A DNA stretch of 45,176 bases, from the NCBI GenBank assembly GCA_030066785.1, contig JASJAZ010000014.1, positions 1 to 45,176 on the forward strand, in the 5' to 3' direction. The translations under genes were made by a program, and so were the position numbers. The notes under the pieces were generated by a model. That model was given only the letters and a program-made list of their open reading frames with translations. It was not told the origin of the DNA and did no database searches. Every line of letters begins with the position of its first letter. Position 1 is the stretch's first letter. Positions 1 to 8,077 of the stretch are shown piece by piece. Origin of the DNA: Desulfobacterales bacterium (GTDB lineage: Bacteria > Desulfobacterota > Desulfobacteria > Desulfobacterales > JASJAZ01).

Positions 1-281
1 TCTTCTGATATATATTTTTCGTCTAAAGCCACATAAAGTTCACTTTGGACTTCTGTGCATGAACGCTTGGCATACCCTAAAAATCGGATAAATTCTGGAT
101 TCGTCTCAGAATCAAAACCTTCGGCAATATTATGCATCGATGATCCGGCAGCATCTTGGATCTGATGCTTTAACCCATAGTCTTTCGAAAATTTTGGCTT
201 CTTCGTTAGCCTATAAACTTTCCGCGTTAATTCGCGTGCCAGTTACCAGGTTTCAATATCTTCAAACCGCTCAATCCGCAT
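1..281 (-). pseudogene. Broken four-helix-bundle protein (S23 family), partial
   Basis: Reading the minus strand from an ATG at 281-279 gives MRIERFEDIETW, then a TAA stop at 245-243. The same frame then continues unbroken to the window edge with typical four-helix-bundle sequence (LARELTRKVYRL, then AAGSSMHNIAEGF and FIRFLGYAKRSCTEVQSEL). The Ala-Gly-Ser-Ser, Ile-Ala-Glu-Gly and Ser-x-x-Glu-x-Gln-x-x-Leu patterns are family hallmarks of proteins named after 23S rRNA intervening-sequence ORFs, whose function is unknown. The stop falls where the family usually has Lys or Gln (inference: a single-base nonsense change). The 3' part lies outside the window. A short heptamer repeat array lies just upstream of its start. 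A sequencing error could also explain the stop. Confidence 0.8.
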
Positions 282-303
282 TATTTAACCTAATAGCCTT
301 TCC

Positions 304-400
304 AACCCAGAACCTAGAACCCAGAACCTAGAACCCAGAACCTAGAACCCAGAACCTAGAACCCAGAACCCAGAACCTTCCAACCCAGAATCTAGAACCT
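304..400. repeat. Heptanucleotide tandem array AACCYAG
   Basis: Ten perfect contiguous heptamers run from 304 to 373, alternating AACCCAG and AACCTAG (a 14-base unit four times) and then AACCCAG twice. Degenerate copies follow to about 400. The tract sits between the broken four-helix-bundle gene and the STAS gene. Related GAACC/GGTTC tracts occur at 4357-4380 and 7932-8004. No coding function is apparent. Confidence 0.93.
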
Positions 401-425
401 AAAAATTAGGCATCTAATCCCTGCC

Positions 426-483
426 GGCCGAAATGTCAACCTGAATGGCCGAAGATTAAATCAAATTGACCGATATTTCGGCC
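426..483. promoter_or_regulatory. 9-base inverted repeat, possible operator
   Basis: GGCCGAAAT at 426-434 is perfectly inverted as ATTTCGGCC at 475-483, 40 bases apart, with a further direct GGCCGAA at 447-453. It is the only structured element in the 300-600 gap besides the heptamer array and lies about 130 bases upstream of the STAS gene. The regulatory role is inferred from position and symmetry only. Confidence 0.35.
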
Positions 484-609
484 AAGCTCGTGGTTCACAT
501 GCCAAGATTTGTGCGTACAAACAAGACAAAGTTATTAATTCCAATAAGATACCTCAAATCAAACTTCTTGTCGATTTAGCGGCACACGTTTTGCTCTAAC
601 ACTTGTATC

Positions 610-900
610 ATGAGCATCCGAATCGACCTAATATCCGATAAATCAGAGACCGTTGTTCGCATCGCCGGACGGCTTGCAGGCTCCACGGTCGCACAACTGG
701 AAAAGGTGTGTGAGCTAATTGAGAATCGCTTTTTAATGGACCTTTCAGACCTTCGGTTCGCCGACGATGGTGGAATCAAAGCCATTCAGGCGATGGCAGA
801 AAAGGGCGTGCAGGTGCATGGCGCTTCACCTTTTGTTCAATTGCTTCTCGACAACGACACTAACTGGAAAGCGGATGGTAGGCTTTCAAAGGCCCCTTAA
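610..900 (+). CDS. Small STAS-domain protein (anti-sigma antagonist-like)
   Basis: A 96-residue single-domain protein. It opens with a short strand, then VVRIAGRLAGSTVAQL, and around residues 42-52 has FLMDLSDLRFAD, the usual STAS strand-loop that holds the phosphorylatable Ser/Thr in SpoIIAA-type antagonists. Here that loop reads DLSDLRFADDGG, so the Ser normally found just after Asp-x is replaced by Asp/Gly. Regulation by phosphorylation is therefore doubtful. It probably acts by protein-protein contact in the cytoplasm. No convincing ribosome site precedes the ATG. The TPR regulator starts about 60 bases downstream on the same strand, so the two may be cotranscribed. Confidence 0.7.
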   Translation: MSIRIDLISDKSETVVRIAGRLAGSTVAQLEKVCELIENRFLMDLSDLRFADDGGIKAIQAMAEKGVQVHGASPFVQLLLDNDTNWKADGRLSKAP

Positions 901-959
901 ATGGTTTTGATGGGTAAGACATTGTCAAAAATCGCGCGTATTTCAAAGTATTGGAGATT

Positions 960-2546
960 ATGGTGAAACTTCAGAAAGAGAAATCACTGCCTCCCTTTAA
1001 TGAAGAAGTTCTCTGTCATCTCGAATGCATTTTGGCCAGCTCGGATTTTAAAGCCTCACCGCAGCAAATCGACCTTTTAGAATATGTCGTGAAGCAGACC
1101 CTGATTGGCAATACTGACCGCATCAAAGGCTACACGTTGGCCACCGAGGTTTTAGGCCGCGGATCAGATTTTGATCAGAGTTTCAACCCCATTGTGAGCA
1201 TACAGGCCGGACGGCTGCGGCAGGCCTTAAATCGCTATTATTTATCTGCCGGTAAAAATGACCCTATTCGAATCGATATCCCCAAGGGCTCCTACGTGCC
1301 TATATTCAGAGAACAATACCCAAACAATCCACCGATTTTCGATGAACGCGCCGCGCCGGTAAGTATTATTGAGAAATGGCCGACCCTCCTGGTACAGCCC
1401 CTGAAAAATCTGAACGGTCATCACTATGACAATTATCTATCAATTGGTCTGATGGCAGAACTGGCCCACGCGCTGAGCCATTACCGGAACATCCGGATTT
1501 TGGAAGCCATGCATCAGGTTCAGACAACGCCCTGGGGTACAGACTGTGATTTTATCATGGACGGCAATATTCGTCGCGACCCGGTGGGCATAAGAGTGGC
1601 GATCAGGTTGCGTGACGCCGGCAAGGGCACCCAAATCTGGTCCGGCAAGTTCCAGGGCGATCTCGAAGCTTCTAAGATGCTCTCGTTTCAAGAGGATGTG
1701 GCCTGTGAAATCGCCGTGCGTGTTGCCGAAGATAATGCGGTCATATCCAAGCACCTGTCAGGCATTAGCCGCAACAAGCGTGCAACTGAGTTGTCGACCT
1801 ATGAAGCCATGCTGCGATATTGGGAGAGTGCCTCCCTGTTGACCACCCAGAGTATGCGACGGGCCCTGCGTGCCTTGGAACATGCGGTGGCCCAAGAGCC
1901 TGATTGCGGACAAATCTGGTCCATGCTGGCCGACCAATATGTTAACAATTACGGGTTAGAACTGGTCGACCTTCCCACACCCCTGGAAAAGGCCGCCGAA
2001 TATGCCGAGAAAGGGGCCAGCCTGGATCCGACCAATCGCCGCGCCCGGATGACACTGGCGTATGTCCGGTTCATGCAAAACAAGCTTGAGGAGGCACGCT
2101 TCGAAGCTGAAAACGCCTATTTGCTATGCCCGGAATCACTGTTTGTTTTGGATGTTATCGGTTATTTGATGACTGTTTCCGGCGAATGGGATCGGGGTAT
2201 CGAACTGATCGAAAAATCGATTCGATTAAATCCCTATTGTCGCCCTTGGGTGCGGCACGCGATTTATTTAAACTGGTTTCGCCTGGAAAATTACGAAGAA
2301 GCCTATCAGGAAACCCTTTATTTCGGTTTACCGGAACTGTTCTGGGACCCGTTACTGAAAGCATCGGCCTGCGGCCACTTGGAAAAAATTGAGGAAGGGC
2401 AAGTTCATATCCAAAAACTGCTGTCACTCAAACCCGACGTTGCCAAACGCGGCCGCAGCCTGATAGGCCGGTACGTTAAATTTGAAAACATCGCCGACCG
2501 CATCATTGAAGGTCTTGGCAAGCTCGGGATGCGCGTCGAAGATTGA
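960..2546 (+). CDS. TPR regulator with N-terminal winged-helix-like module
   Basis: A protein of about 528 residues. I chose the ATG at 960, with GGAG at 953-956; the frame can also be read from a TTG at 951. Residues 20-115 carry the pattern KGYTLATEVLGR, then VSIQAGRLRQALNRYY and IDIPKGSYVPIF. This N-terminal module is common in bacterial TPR and adenylate-cyclase-like regulators and is thought to bind DNA. Residues 135-250 resemble the TolB/FlgO-like region of such proteins (LLVQPLKNLN, then FIMDGNIRR). From about 275 to 510 there are repeated Ala/Leu-rich helix pairs typical of tetratricopeptide repeats. There are no membrane segments. The ligand and targets are unknown. The 61-base gap to the STAS gene suggests a shared transcript. 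Confidence 0.72.
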   Translation: MVKLQKEKSLPPFNEEVLCHLECILASSDFKASPQQIDLLEYVVKQTLIGNTDRIKGYTLATEVLGRGSDFDQSFNPIVSIQAGRLRQALNRYYLSAGKNDPIRIDIPKGSYVPIFREQYPNNPPIFDERAAPVSIIEKWPTLLVQPLKNLNGHHYDNYLSIGLMAELAHALSHYRNIRILEAMHQVQTTPWGTDCDFIMDGNIRRDPVGIRVAIRLRDAGKGTQIWSGKFQGDLEASKMLSFQEDVACEIAVRVAEDNAVISKHLSGISRNKRATELSTYEAMLRYWESASLLTTQSMRRALRALEHAVAQEPDCGQIWSMLADQYVNNYGLELVDLPTPLEKAAEYAEKGASLDPTNRRARMTLAYVRFMQNKLEEARFEAENAYLLCPESLFVLDVIGYLMTVSGEWDRGIELIEKSIRLNPYCRPWVRHAIYLNWFRLENYEEAYQETLYFGLPELFWDPLLKASACGHLEKIEEGQVHIQKLLSLKPDVAKRGRSLIGRYVKFENIADRIIEGLGKLGMRVED

Positions 2547-2918
2547 ACACCGCACGTTCAACCTCGAACATCGATAGAGATAATCTCACCCTAAACGTCC
2601 TTTGTTTATGAATCCTAAATGTACTTTGTTTATCCTAAATTTAGTACACAAGCATCACATTGATTAATAAATGCTTATAGAGCGATTTTTTCCTGCACTG
2701 GCATTGAATGGGGGGATTCCCATAGATGTCAAATTGCAGTGCGTATCTATCATGCATAGCCCTTCAAATAGCAAATGGTTTGTGTTGGTGCGGCGGAAAT
2801 CACGCCTTAGAGGTCGCAGAAGCAAATCACAGCCGTGCCCTTGTTATGAGATATATGGTTATAACCATCTCGATCATAGTCTTTTCACTTTATCCATAAA
2901 TTCTATAGGAGGATCCCA
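2547..2918. other. Intergenic gap with recurrent element, no gene seen
   Basis: Apart from the recurrent CCTAAA element at 2589-2661, this stretch is featureless. A frame open from 2671 to 2922 overlaps the next start by four bases, but it lacks a ribosome site and has a biased, low-complexity composition, so I do not call it. A clear AGGAGG lies about 8 bases upstream of the next ATG. Confidence 0.6.
2589..2661 (+). repeat. Recurrent CCTAAA/TTTGTTTAT element, copy A
   Basis: CCCTAAACG, CTTTGTTTAT, a second CCTAAATGTACTTTGTTTAT, then CCTAAATTTAGTACACAAG and CATCACATTG. The first half is duplicated relative to copies B (13822-13862) and C (19033-19082). The core contains the palindrome CTAAATTTAG. 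This copy lies about 260 bases upstream of the SYLF gene and on the same strand. Function unknown; operator or mobile-element remnant are both possible. Confidence 0.8.
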
Positions 2919-3500
2919 ATGAAGGCAAATCTGGTAAAAAATTCCATTAAAGATCAATGGCTTATTCGTGTTTTTGTGATGGTCACCCTATTTAGTCTGA
3001 TTGTACCCATTCCTTTATATGCCAAAACCGCCAAGGAAATTGATGCCAGCGTGGATGCTGCCATTGAAAGATTTTACAAACAAGTGGATGACGCGAAAGA
3101 GTTGGTGCAAAAAGCCAAAGGAATACTGGTGATGCCCAATGTTAAAAAAGCGGCCTTTATCGTTGGTGGTGAATACGGCCAGGGTGCTCTGCGAGTCGGC
3201 GGAAAATCTGTTGGGTACTACAATACCGTTTCGGGCTCCGTTGGGTTGCAGATTGGAGCGGAGGCTAAAGATATTATCCTCTTGTTTAATACGGACGAAG
3301 TCCTGAACAAATTTAGATCGAGCAAAGGCTGGGAAGCCGGCGTGGATGGCAACGTGGCCTTGATCACGGTTGGTGCCGGCGGGCGAGCAGATACAAGAAC
3401 TGCCAAAGAAGCCATCGTTGGTTTTGTATTTGATGCCAAAGGCCTCATTGCCGATGTCTCATTAAAAGGCGCTAAATTTACCAAGTTAGATAAAAAATAG
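2919..3500 (+). CDS. SYLF/YSC84-domain lipid-binding secreted protein
   Basis: 193 residues. The N-terminus has a positively charged stretch and a hydrophobic segment (about residues 17-35, ending PLYAK), consistent with a Sec signal peptide and export to the periplasm. The mature part begins with a helical DASVDAAIERF region. It continues with AKGILVMPNVKKAAFIVGG, YGQGALRV and SVGLQIGAEAKDIILLF, the conserved SYLF/YSC84 core, and ends with a GLIADVSLKGAKF strand. The family binds phosphoinositides in eukaryotes; the bacterial role is unclear, probably envelope lipid binding. The start is fixed by AGGAGG about 8 bases upstream. It is a single gene, with recurrent element copy A upstream and a PFL relic downstream. 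Confidence 0.88.
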   Translation: MKANLVKNSIKDQWLIRVFVMVTLFSLIVPIPLYAKTAKEIDASVDAAIERFYKQVDDAKELVQKAKGILVMPNVKKAAFIVGGEYGQGALRVGGKSVGYYNTVSGSVGLQIGAEAKDIILLFNTDEVLNKFRSSKGWEAGVDGNVALITVGAGGRADTRTAKEAIVGFVFDAKGLIADVSLKGAKFTKLDKK

Positions 3501-3541
3501 TGTTCATTATCATTTATACGTCTTAAAAAAGAACTTTGACC

Positions 3542-3697
3542 ATGTTTAATCCAAACAACAATTCCAAGGGTGCCGCGTAGCAGGGATTTAAATCGGTTCG
3601 CTGGCAAACCGAAATCTACGTTCAGAACTTCATCCAGAAAAATTACACCCCTACAAGGGCGACAGCCGCTTTCTGGCGAGTGCGACCGAGCGCACCC
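3542..3697 (+). pseudogene. Relic of the 5' end of a pyruvate formate-lyase gene
   Basis: Reading from ATG 3542 gives MFNPNNNSKGAA, a TAG at 3578-3580, then QGFKSVRWQTEIYVQNFIQK followed by NYTP. A one-base deletion near 3648-3653 then shifts the frame; the following bases still match the pflB codons for [14 protein letters not shown]. By hand alignment, 3583-3696 matches pflB 4475-4589 with about 13 mismatches and one gap over 114 bases. Similarity ends abruptly after GAGCGCACC. This is a truncated, frameshifted remnant of a PFL gene about 0.9 kb upstream of the intact one. It may be a decayed partial duplication or a decayed paralogue. Confidence 0.88.
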
Positions 3698-3778
3698 TGG
3701 ATTGCGGTGATAGGCGTGACGACAATAAGGTATTAATTTTCGGATAACGATTTATATACAAAGGCAAAGGAGTAGAAC

Positions 3779-4342
3779 ATGAAAACAAAACTGACGGTTG
3801 CTTTGATTGTATTGATCCTGGCGACTTTTGCGACCCTGCCGATTCCGGACCCGGCCGACGCCCAGGGCGTTGAAATGGCCGGTGCCAAGGTCGTCATGGG
3901 CAAGGTCGTGGCAGTCGACGATGCCACTCGTGCCATGACACTTCAGGGGCCCATGGGCGAAGTCATGACCATCATAATTCCTCCCACGGACCCGCACTTC
4001 GATCAGATCGAAGTCGGTGACCAGGTCAAGATCGAGTACCATGAATCGGTGGCGCTCTACATCGGCAAGCCCGGCGAAGCGACAGCCACTGCGGGGGCGA
4101 TTACGGGCACATCGCCCAAGGGAACCCAGCCAAAGGCGGTTGTGGCCAGGGCGGTGGATGTATCCGCCAAGGTGGTGGCCATCGATAAGCCGAGCCGTGG
4201 CCTGACCCTCGAACTGACGGATGGACGGCAGGTCACCACCCGGGTGGACGAATCCCTGCCCGGGTTCGAGACTATCCGAGTGGGCGATACGATCCACGCC
4301 CGCATTACGGAGGCAGTCGCCCTGTCACTCGAGAAGCAATAG
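3779..4342 (+). CDS. Secreted protein with two tandem beta-rich repeats
   Basis: 187 residues with a clear signal peptide (hydrophobic residues 5-22, cleavage likely after ADAQ near 29). The mature protein is an internal duplication. Repeat 1 (about 38-95) has GKVVAVDDATRAMTL, IEVGDQVKIEY and ESVALYI. Repeat 2 (about 128-185) has AKVVAIDKPSRGLTL, IRVGDTIHARI and EAVALSL. The repeats are joined by an Ala/Gly/Thr-rich linker. Each looks like a small OB- or SH3-like barrel. I recognise no named family and assign no enzyme activity; a periplasmic binding or chaperone role is possible. AAAGGAG lies 7 bases upstream of the ATG. It sits between the PFL relic and pflB with no clear shared function. 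Confidence 0.75.
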   Translation: MKTKLTVALIVLILATFATLPIPDPADAQGVEMAGAKVVMGKVVAVDDATRAMTLQGPMGEVMTIIIPPTDPHFDQIEVGDQVKIEYHESVALYIGKPGEATATAGAITGTSPKGTQPKAVVARAVDVSAKVVAIDKPSRGLTLELTDGRQVTTRVDESLPGFETIRVGDTIHARITEAVALSLEKQ

Positions 4343-4356
4343 CGCGGTATCCAAGA

Positions 4357-4380
4357 TTCTGGGTTCGAAGGTTCCGGGTT
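4357..4380. repeat. Degenerate GGTTC-type tract
   Basis: TTCTGGGTTCGAAGGTTC then CGGGTT is the reverse-strand form of the AACCCAG/GAACC tract seen at 304-400 and 7975-8004. It lies in the 91-base gap before pflB. Confidence 0.55.
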
Positions 4381-4433
4381 ATTGAGCCTGGCGTCTCATT
4401 GGCGCCAAATTCAGTAAAGGAGAAATCATCACC

Positions 4434-6761
4434 ATGGCAACGCAAAAAAATAATTCAGGACAAGATCCGTGGGTTGGATTTAAATCCGGCCGCTGGCAGA
4501 CCGACATCGACGTTCAGAGCTTTATCCAAAAAAATTACACGCCCTACGAGGGCGACAGCCGATTTCTGGCGGGTGCGACCGAGCGCACCAAGTCAGTCTG
4601 GGCACAAATCTTGGAACTAATCAAGGAAGAGCACAAAAAGGGGGTATTGGACGTGGCCAATCATGTGGGTTCGAGTCTTACAGCCCACGGGCCGGGTTAC
4701 ATCGATAAAGACAACGAGGTGATCGTGGGGCTGCAGACGGATGCGCCCCTGAAACGCGCCATTTTTCCCTTTGGCGGAGCACGGCTGGTAAAAAAGTCGC
4801 TGGAGTCCTACGGTTATGAAATGGACCCCCAGATCGAACACATCTTCCAGCGCTACCGCAAAGACCACAACAACGGGGTCTTCGATGTATACACACCGGA
4901 AATCCGACGGGCCCGGCATGCCGGCATCATTACCGGCCTGCCTGACTCCTACGGGCGAGGCCGCATCATCGGCGACTACCGGCGGATCGCCCTGTACGGA
5001 ATCGACCGCCTGCTTGAAGACAAACAGGCCCAGAAAGGTTCGCTGGACAATGTCGCCATGAATGAGGAGGTTATCCGTCTGCGCGAGGAGCTCTCCGATC
5101 AGATCAAATCGCTGAACGAACTCAAGGAGATGGCCGCCGCCTACGGCTGCGACATCGCACGGCCGGCCGAAACGGCTCGGGAAGCCGTGCAGTGGACTTA
5201 TTTCGGCTATCTGGGGGCAGTCAAGGAACAGGACGGCGCGGCCATGTCCTTTGGGCGCACCTCAGCCTTCATTGACATCTATTTCCAGCGTGACCTGGAA
5301 AACGGTCGCATCGACGAATCTGCCGCCCAGGAGATCATCGACGACCTGGTCATCAAGCTGCGCATCGTACGGTTTTTGCGCCCACCCGAATACAATGAAC
5401 TTTTTTCGGGAGATCCTACCTGGGTAACTGAAACGGTCGGCGGCATGGGGGTGGACGGCCGCACCCTGGTAACCAAGACCTGCTTTCGGTACCTGCAGAC
5501 CCTGATCAATTTAGGGCCGGCGCCCGAACCCAACCTGACAGTGTTGTGGTCTAAGAGCATGCCCCAGGCGTTCAAGGATTATTGTGCCCACGTGTCTATT
5601 GAAACCAGCTCCATTCAGTATGAAACCGACGACTTAATGCGGCCTTACTGGGGAGATGACTACAGCATCGCCTGCTGCGTATCACCCATGCGTGTGGGCA
5701 AACAGATGCAGTTTTTCGGCGCCCGGGTCAACCTTGCCAAAGCCCTGCTATATGCCATCAATGGGGGACGGGATGAGCGAAGTGGGGACCAGGTGACCCC
5801 GCAGATGAAGCCGATCACAACCGATGTCCTGGACTTTGAAGAGGTCAAGGCCGCCTACGAGGCTATGATGGACTGGCTGGCCCGAACCTATGTCAACGCT
5901 TTAAACATTATTCATTACATGCACGACAAATATGCCTATGAGAAAATCGAAATGGCCCTGCACGATCGCGACGTGTTCCGGACCATGGCCTGCGGAATCG
6001 CCGGTCTGTCGGTGGCCGCCGACAGCCTCTCGGCCATTAAGCACGCGAAGGTATCCGTGATTCGCAATGAAAATGGATTGGCGGTGGACTACAAGACGGA
6101 AGGGGATTTTCCGAAGTTCGGCAACAATGACGACCAGGTCGACGATCTAGCCGTGTGGATCACCACGACGTTTATGGACAAGATTCGCCAGAATCCCACC
6201 TACCGCAACGCTACCCATACACAGTCGATCTTGACCATCACCTCCAACGTGGTCTACGGCCACAAGACGGGCAACACACCCGACGGGCGCCGTGATGGCG
6301 AACCGTTTGCTCCCGGCGCCAATCCGATGCACGGCCGGGACACCCACGGTGCCGTGGCCTCTTTGGCATCGGTAGCCAAGCTGCCATACGACGACGCCCA
6401 GGACGGTATCTCCAACACCTTTTCGGTCGTGCCCGATGCCTTAGGTCGCACCGAGCCGGATCGCATCAAAAACCTCACGACCCTGCTGGACGGCTACGAC
6501 GCCCATGGAGGTCAGCATCTTAACGTCAACGTCATGAACCGGGAAACCTTGTTAGACGCCATGGATCATCCTGAAAAATATCCCCAGTTGACCATTCGTG
6601 TATCCGGCTATGCCGTCAACTTTGTGCGCTTGACCCGCGAGCAACAACTGGATGTGATCAATCGCACGTTTCATAATTCCTTTGCAGCGGCCAAGGAGGG
6701 ACAGCAAACTTTTCACGGTGTCGAGATGGGCCGCACCCAGGGGATAGGGGGCGGCAAGTGA
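4434..6761 (+). CDS. pflB: Pyruvate formate-lyase (formate C-acetyltransferase)
   Basis: 775 residues; the family is usually about 760. It converts pyruvate plus CoA to acetyl-CoA plus formate by a glycyl-radical mechanism in the cytoplasm. The N-terminal [10 protein letters not shown] and [12 protein letters not shown] match canonical PFL. The adjacent catalytic cysteines are C414 and C415 in [21 protein letters not shown], specific to true PFL rather than diol dehydratase-type relatives. The radical glycine is G725 in RVSGYAVNF. After it the chain runs 50 residues, about 24 more than in the E. coli enzyme, ending in a Gly-rich [11 protein letters not shown] tail. Its activating enzyme follows 171 bases downstream and pta/ackA lie further on, giving a pyruvate to acetate route. 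AAAGGAG lies about 11 bases before the ATG. Confidence 0.97.
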   Translation: MATQKNNSGQDPWVGFKSGRWQTDIDVQSFIQKNYTPYEGDSRFLAGATERTKSVWAQILELIKEEHKKGVLDVANHVGSSLTAHGPGYIDKDNEVIVGLQTDAPLKRAIFPFGGARLVKKSLESYGYEMDPQIEHIFQRYRKDHNNGVFDVYTPEIRRARHAGIITGLPDSYGRGRIIGDYRRIALYGIDRLLEDKQAQKGSLDNVAMNEEVIRLREELSDQIKSLNELKEMAAAYGCDIARPAETAREAVQWTYFGYLGAVKEQDGAAMSFGRTSAFIDIYFQRDLENGRIDESAAQEIIDDLVIKLRIVRFLRPPEYNELFSGDPTWVTETVGGMGVDGRTLVTKTCFRYLQTLINLGPAPEPNLTVLWSKSMPQAFKDYCAHVSIETSSIQYETDDLMRPYWGDDYSIACCVSPMRVGKQMQFFGARVNLAKALLYAINGGRDERSGDQVTPQMKPITTDVLDFEEVKAAYEAMMDWLARTYVNALNIIHYMHDKYAYEKIEMALHDRDVFRTMACGIAGLSVAADSLSAIKHAKVSVIRNENGLAVDYKTEGDFPKFGNNDDQVDDLAVWITTTFMDKIRQNPTYRNATHTQSILTITSNVVYGHKTGNTPDGRRDGEPFAPGANPMHGRDTHGAVASLASVAKLPYDDAQDGISNTFSVVPDALGRTEPDRIKNLTTLLDGYDAHGGQHLNVNVMNRETLLDAMDHPEKYPQLTIRVSGYAVNFVRLTREQQLDVINRTFHNSFAAAKEGQQTFHGVEMGRTQGIGGGK

Positions 6762-6763
6762 AG

Positions 6764-6900
6764 TGCAAAGTGTCTAAGGTGTGAAGTGCTAAAAGTTGAG
6801 GTGGCGCATTGCGCCGCCGATTAAAAAAAACGTGATTATCGGGAACTCCATAATTTTAGGCACCTATAACTTTAGCTCACTTATAATTTTTTTGCTCAAT
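6764..6900. repeat. Inverted-repeat element with GC hairpin core, copy 1
   Basis: The left arm (AAGTGTCTAAGG, GTGAAGTGCTAAAAGTTG) leads into a GC hairpin at 6800-6818, GGTGGCGC-ATT-GCGCCGCC. An A-rich segment follows, then a right arm near 6856-6882 (TTAGGCACC, AACTTTAGCTCACTT) that is the approximate reverse complement of the left arm. Related copies are at 10166-10232 and 10671-10868. It fills the pflB-pflA gap. Possible functions are transcript stabilisation or partial termination; it could also be a small non-autonomous mobile element. Confidence 0.7.
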
Positions 6901-6932
6901 CCCTGGAGCCCAAGGGAAACAGGGGAACCGCC

Positions 6933-7790
6933 ATGGAAGAAGACAAACACAAGCAACGTCCCGTTTCCGTCAGTCAAATGGCCGGCAGCCGCTTCGATTT
7001 GCTGGACTGCAAAATCACGCCGGACACAGTGGATGAGGACGTACCGGTTGAAGATCCGCAAGGCTTGGCAGGTTATATCCACTCCTATGAAACCATGGGG
7101 ACTTCCGATGGGCCGGGGATGCGTTTTGTCCTGTTTCTTACCGGATGCCCGTTACGCTGCCAGTACTGCCACAACCCGGACACTTGGCGGCTGCTAAACG
7201 GCCGCTGGGCAACGGTGGATGAGGTGATGGACGAAATCGGTAAATATGCCGAATTCCTTATCGAATCCGACGGCGGTGTCACGATCAGCGGGGGCGAACC
7301 GCTCTTTCAACCCAAGTTCCTGGCCTCGATCCTGCGGCGCTGCCAAGACCTCGGCCTGCACACGGCCCTGGACACCTCCGGGTTTCTCGGCCGGCAAATG
7401 ACCGACGCGATGCTGGCCGATACCGATCTGGTGCTTCTTGACATTAAATCTTCGAGCCCGGCGATCTACAAAGACATCACCGGTGTCAGCATTGAACCCA
7501 CCCTGGCATTTGCACGGCGCCTCAACGCCGATGGCACCCCTGTCTGGATCCGTTACGTGCTGGTGCCTGGATTGAGCGATGATGTCGCCAATGTCGCGGG
7601 TGTGGTTGAATTCGCGGCCACTTTAGACAATGTGGAACGGGTGGAAATCTTGCCCTTTCACAAAATGGGGGAGCACAAGTGGGAAGCCCTGAACCTGGAG
7701 TACCGGCTCAAGGATGCCGAGCCTCCGTCAAAAGAGTTAATCCAGCGGGTGCAGGATCAATTTAGGCTAAAAAATCTGCAGGTTTTCTGA
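6933..7790 (+). CDS. pflA: Pyruvate formate-lyase activating enzyme (radical SAM)
   Basis: 285 residues. It uses S-adenosylmethionine and a [4Fe-4S] cluster to install the glycyl radical on PFL. The cluster motif CX3CX2C is C72, C76, C79 in GCPLRCQYCHNPDTW, the PflA-type pattern without an extra ferredoxin domain. DGPGMRFVLFLTG precedes it, and GGVTISGGEPLFQP and LLDIKSSSP follow as conserved radical SAM strands. The N-terminus is about 45 residues longer than in E. coli PflA (246 residues) and carries an acidic stretch (DTVDEDVPVEDP). I kept the ATG at 6933 because AGGGGAA lies 7-10 bases upstream; an internal ATG at 6978 or later would give a near-normal length. Paired with pflB. Confidence 0.94.
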   Translation: MEEDKHKQRPVSVSQMAGSRFDLLDCKITPDTVDEDVPVEDPQGLAGYIHSYETMGTSDGPGMRFVLFLTGCPLRCQYCHNPDTWRLLNGRWATVDEVMDEIGKYAEFLIESDGGVTISGGEPLFQPKFLASILRRCQDLGLHTALDTSGFLGRQMTDAMLADTDLVLLDIKSSSPAIYKDITGVSIEPTLAFARRLNADGTPVWIRYVLVPGLSDDVANVAGVVEFAATLDNVERVEILPFHKMGEHKWEALNLEYRLKDAEPPSKELIQRVQDQFRLKNLQVF

Positions 7791-8077
7791 TGAGGCCGGC
7801 CGGAAGGGGACCGCTCCGGCTAAACTGCGGATTCAACGGGGAGACCGGTGAGAGCCTACCGTGTTCAGATTACAGGTGTCAGGGAAGCCTGCAACCTGAC
7901 CACTGATACTTGAATCCTTAAAAGGTTTTTCGTTCAAGGTTCCCGGTTCTATGTTGACCGGATTTTATACTTTTAACCTTTGAACCCTGAACCTCTGAAC
8001 CCTGTTTGATGTTGATCGCACTGATCGATGCTGAAAAACAGCATCCAACTTTGTATCGCAACCATCAGGAGGACCCA
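7791..8077. other. pflA-pta gap with GAACC-type inverted tracts
   Basis: No gene. GTTCAAGGTTCCCGGTTC at 7932-7949 and AACCTTTGAACCCTGAACC from 7975, continuing to 8004, are near-inverse of each other and could fold. They belong to the same repeat family as 304-400. A weak GCCGGA/TCCGGC stem lies near 7800-7820 without a T-run. The frame of pta is open upstream into this gap, but the AGGAGG at 8068-8073 marks the real start. Confidence 0.6.

Noticed and set aside
304-400. CRISPR array
   Set aside because: The repeats are contiguous heptamers without spacers.
2671-2922. 83-residue open frame overlapping the SYLF start by four bases
   Set aside because: The overlap looks like coupling, but there is no ribosome site, no family resemblance and the composition is not protein-like; the AGGAGG belongs to the SYLF gene.
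4395-4413. Possible sigma-54 promoter (TGGCGTCTCATTGGC) before pflB
   Set aside because: The GG/GC spacing is right but the conserved CACG and TTGC parts are poor; too weak to call.
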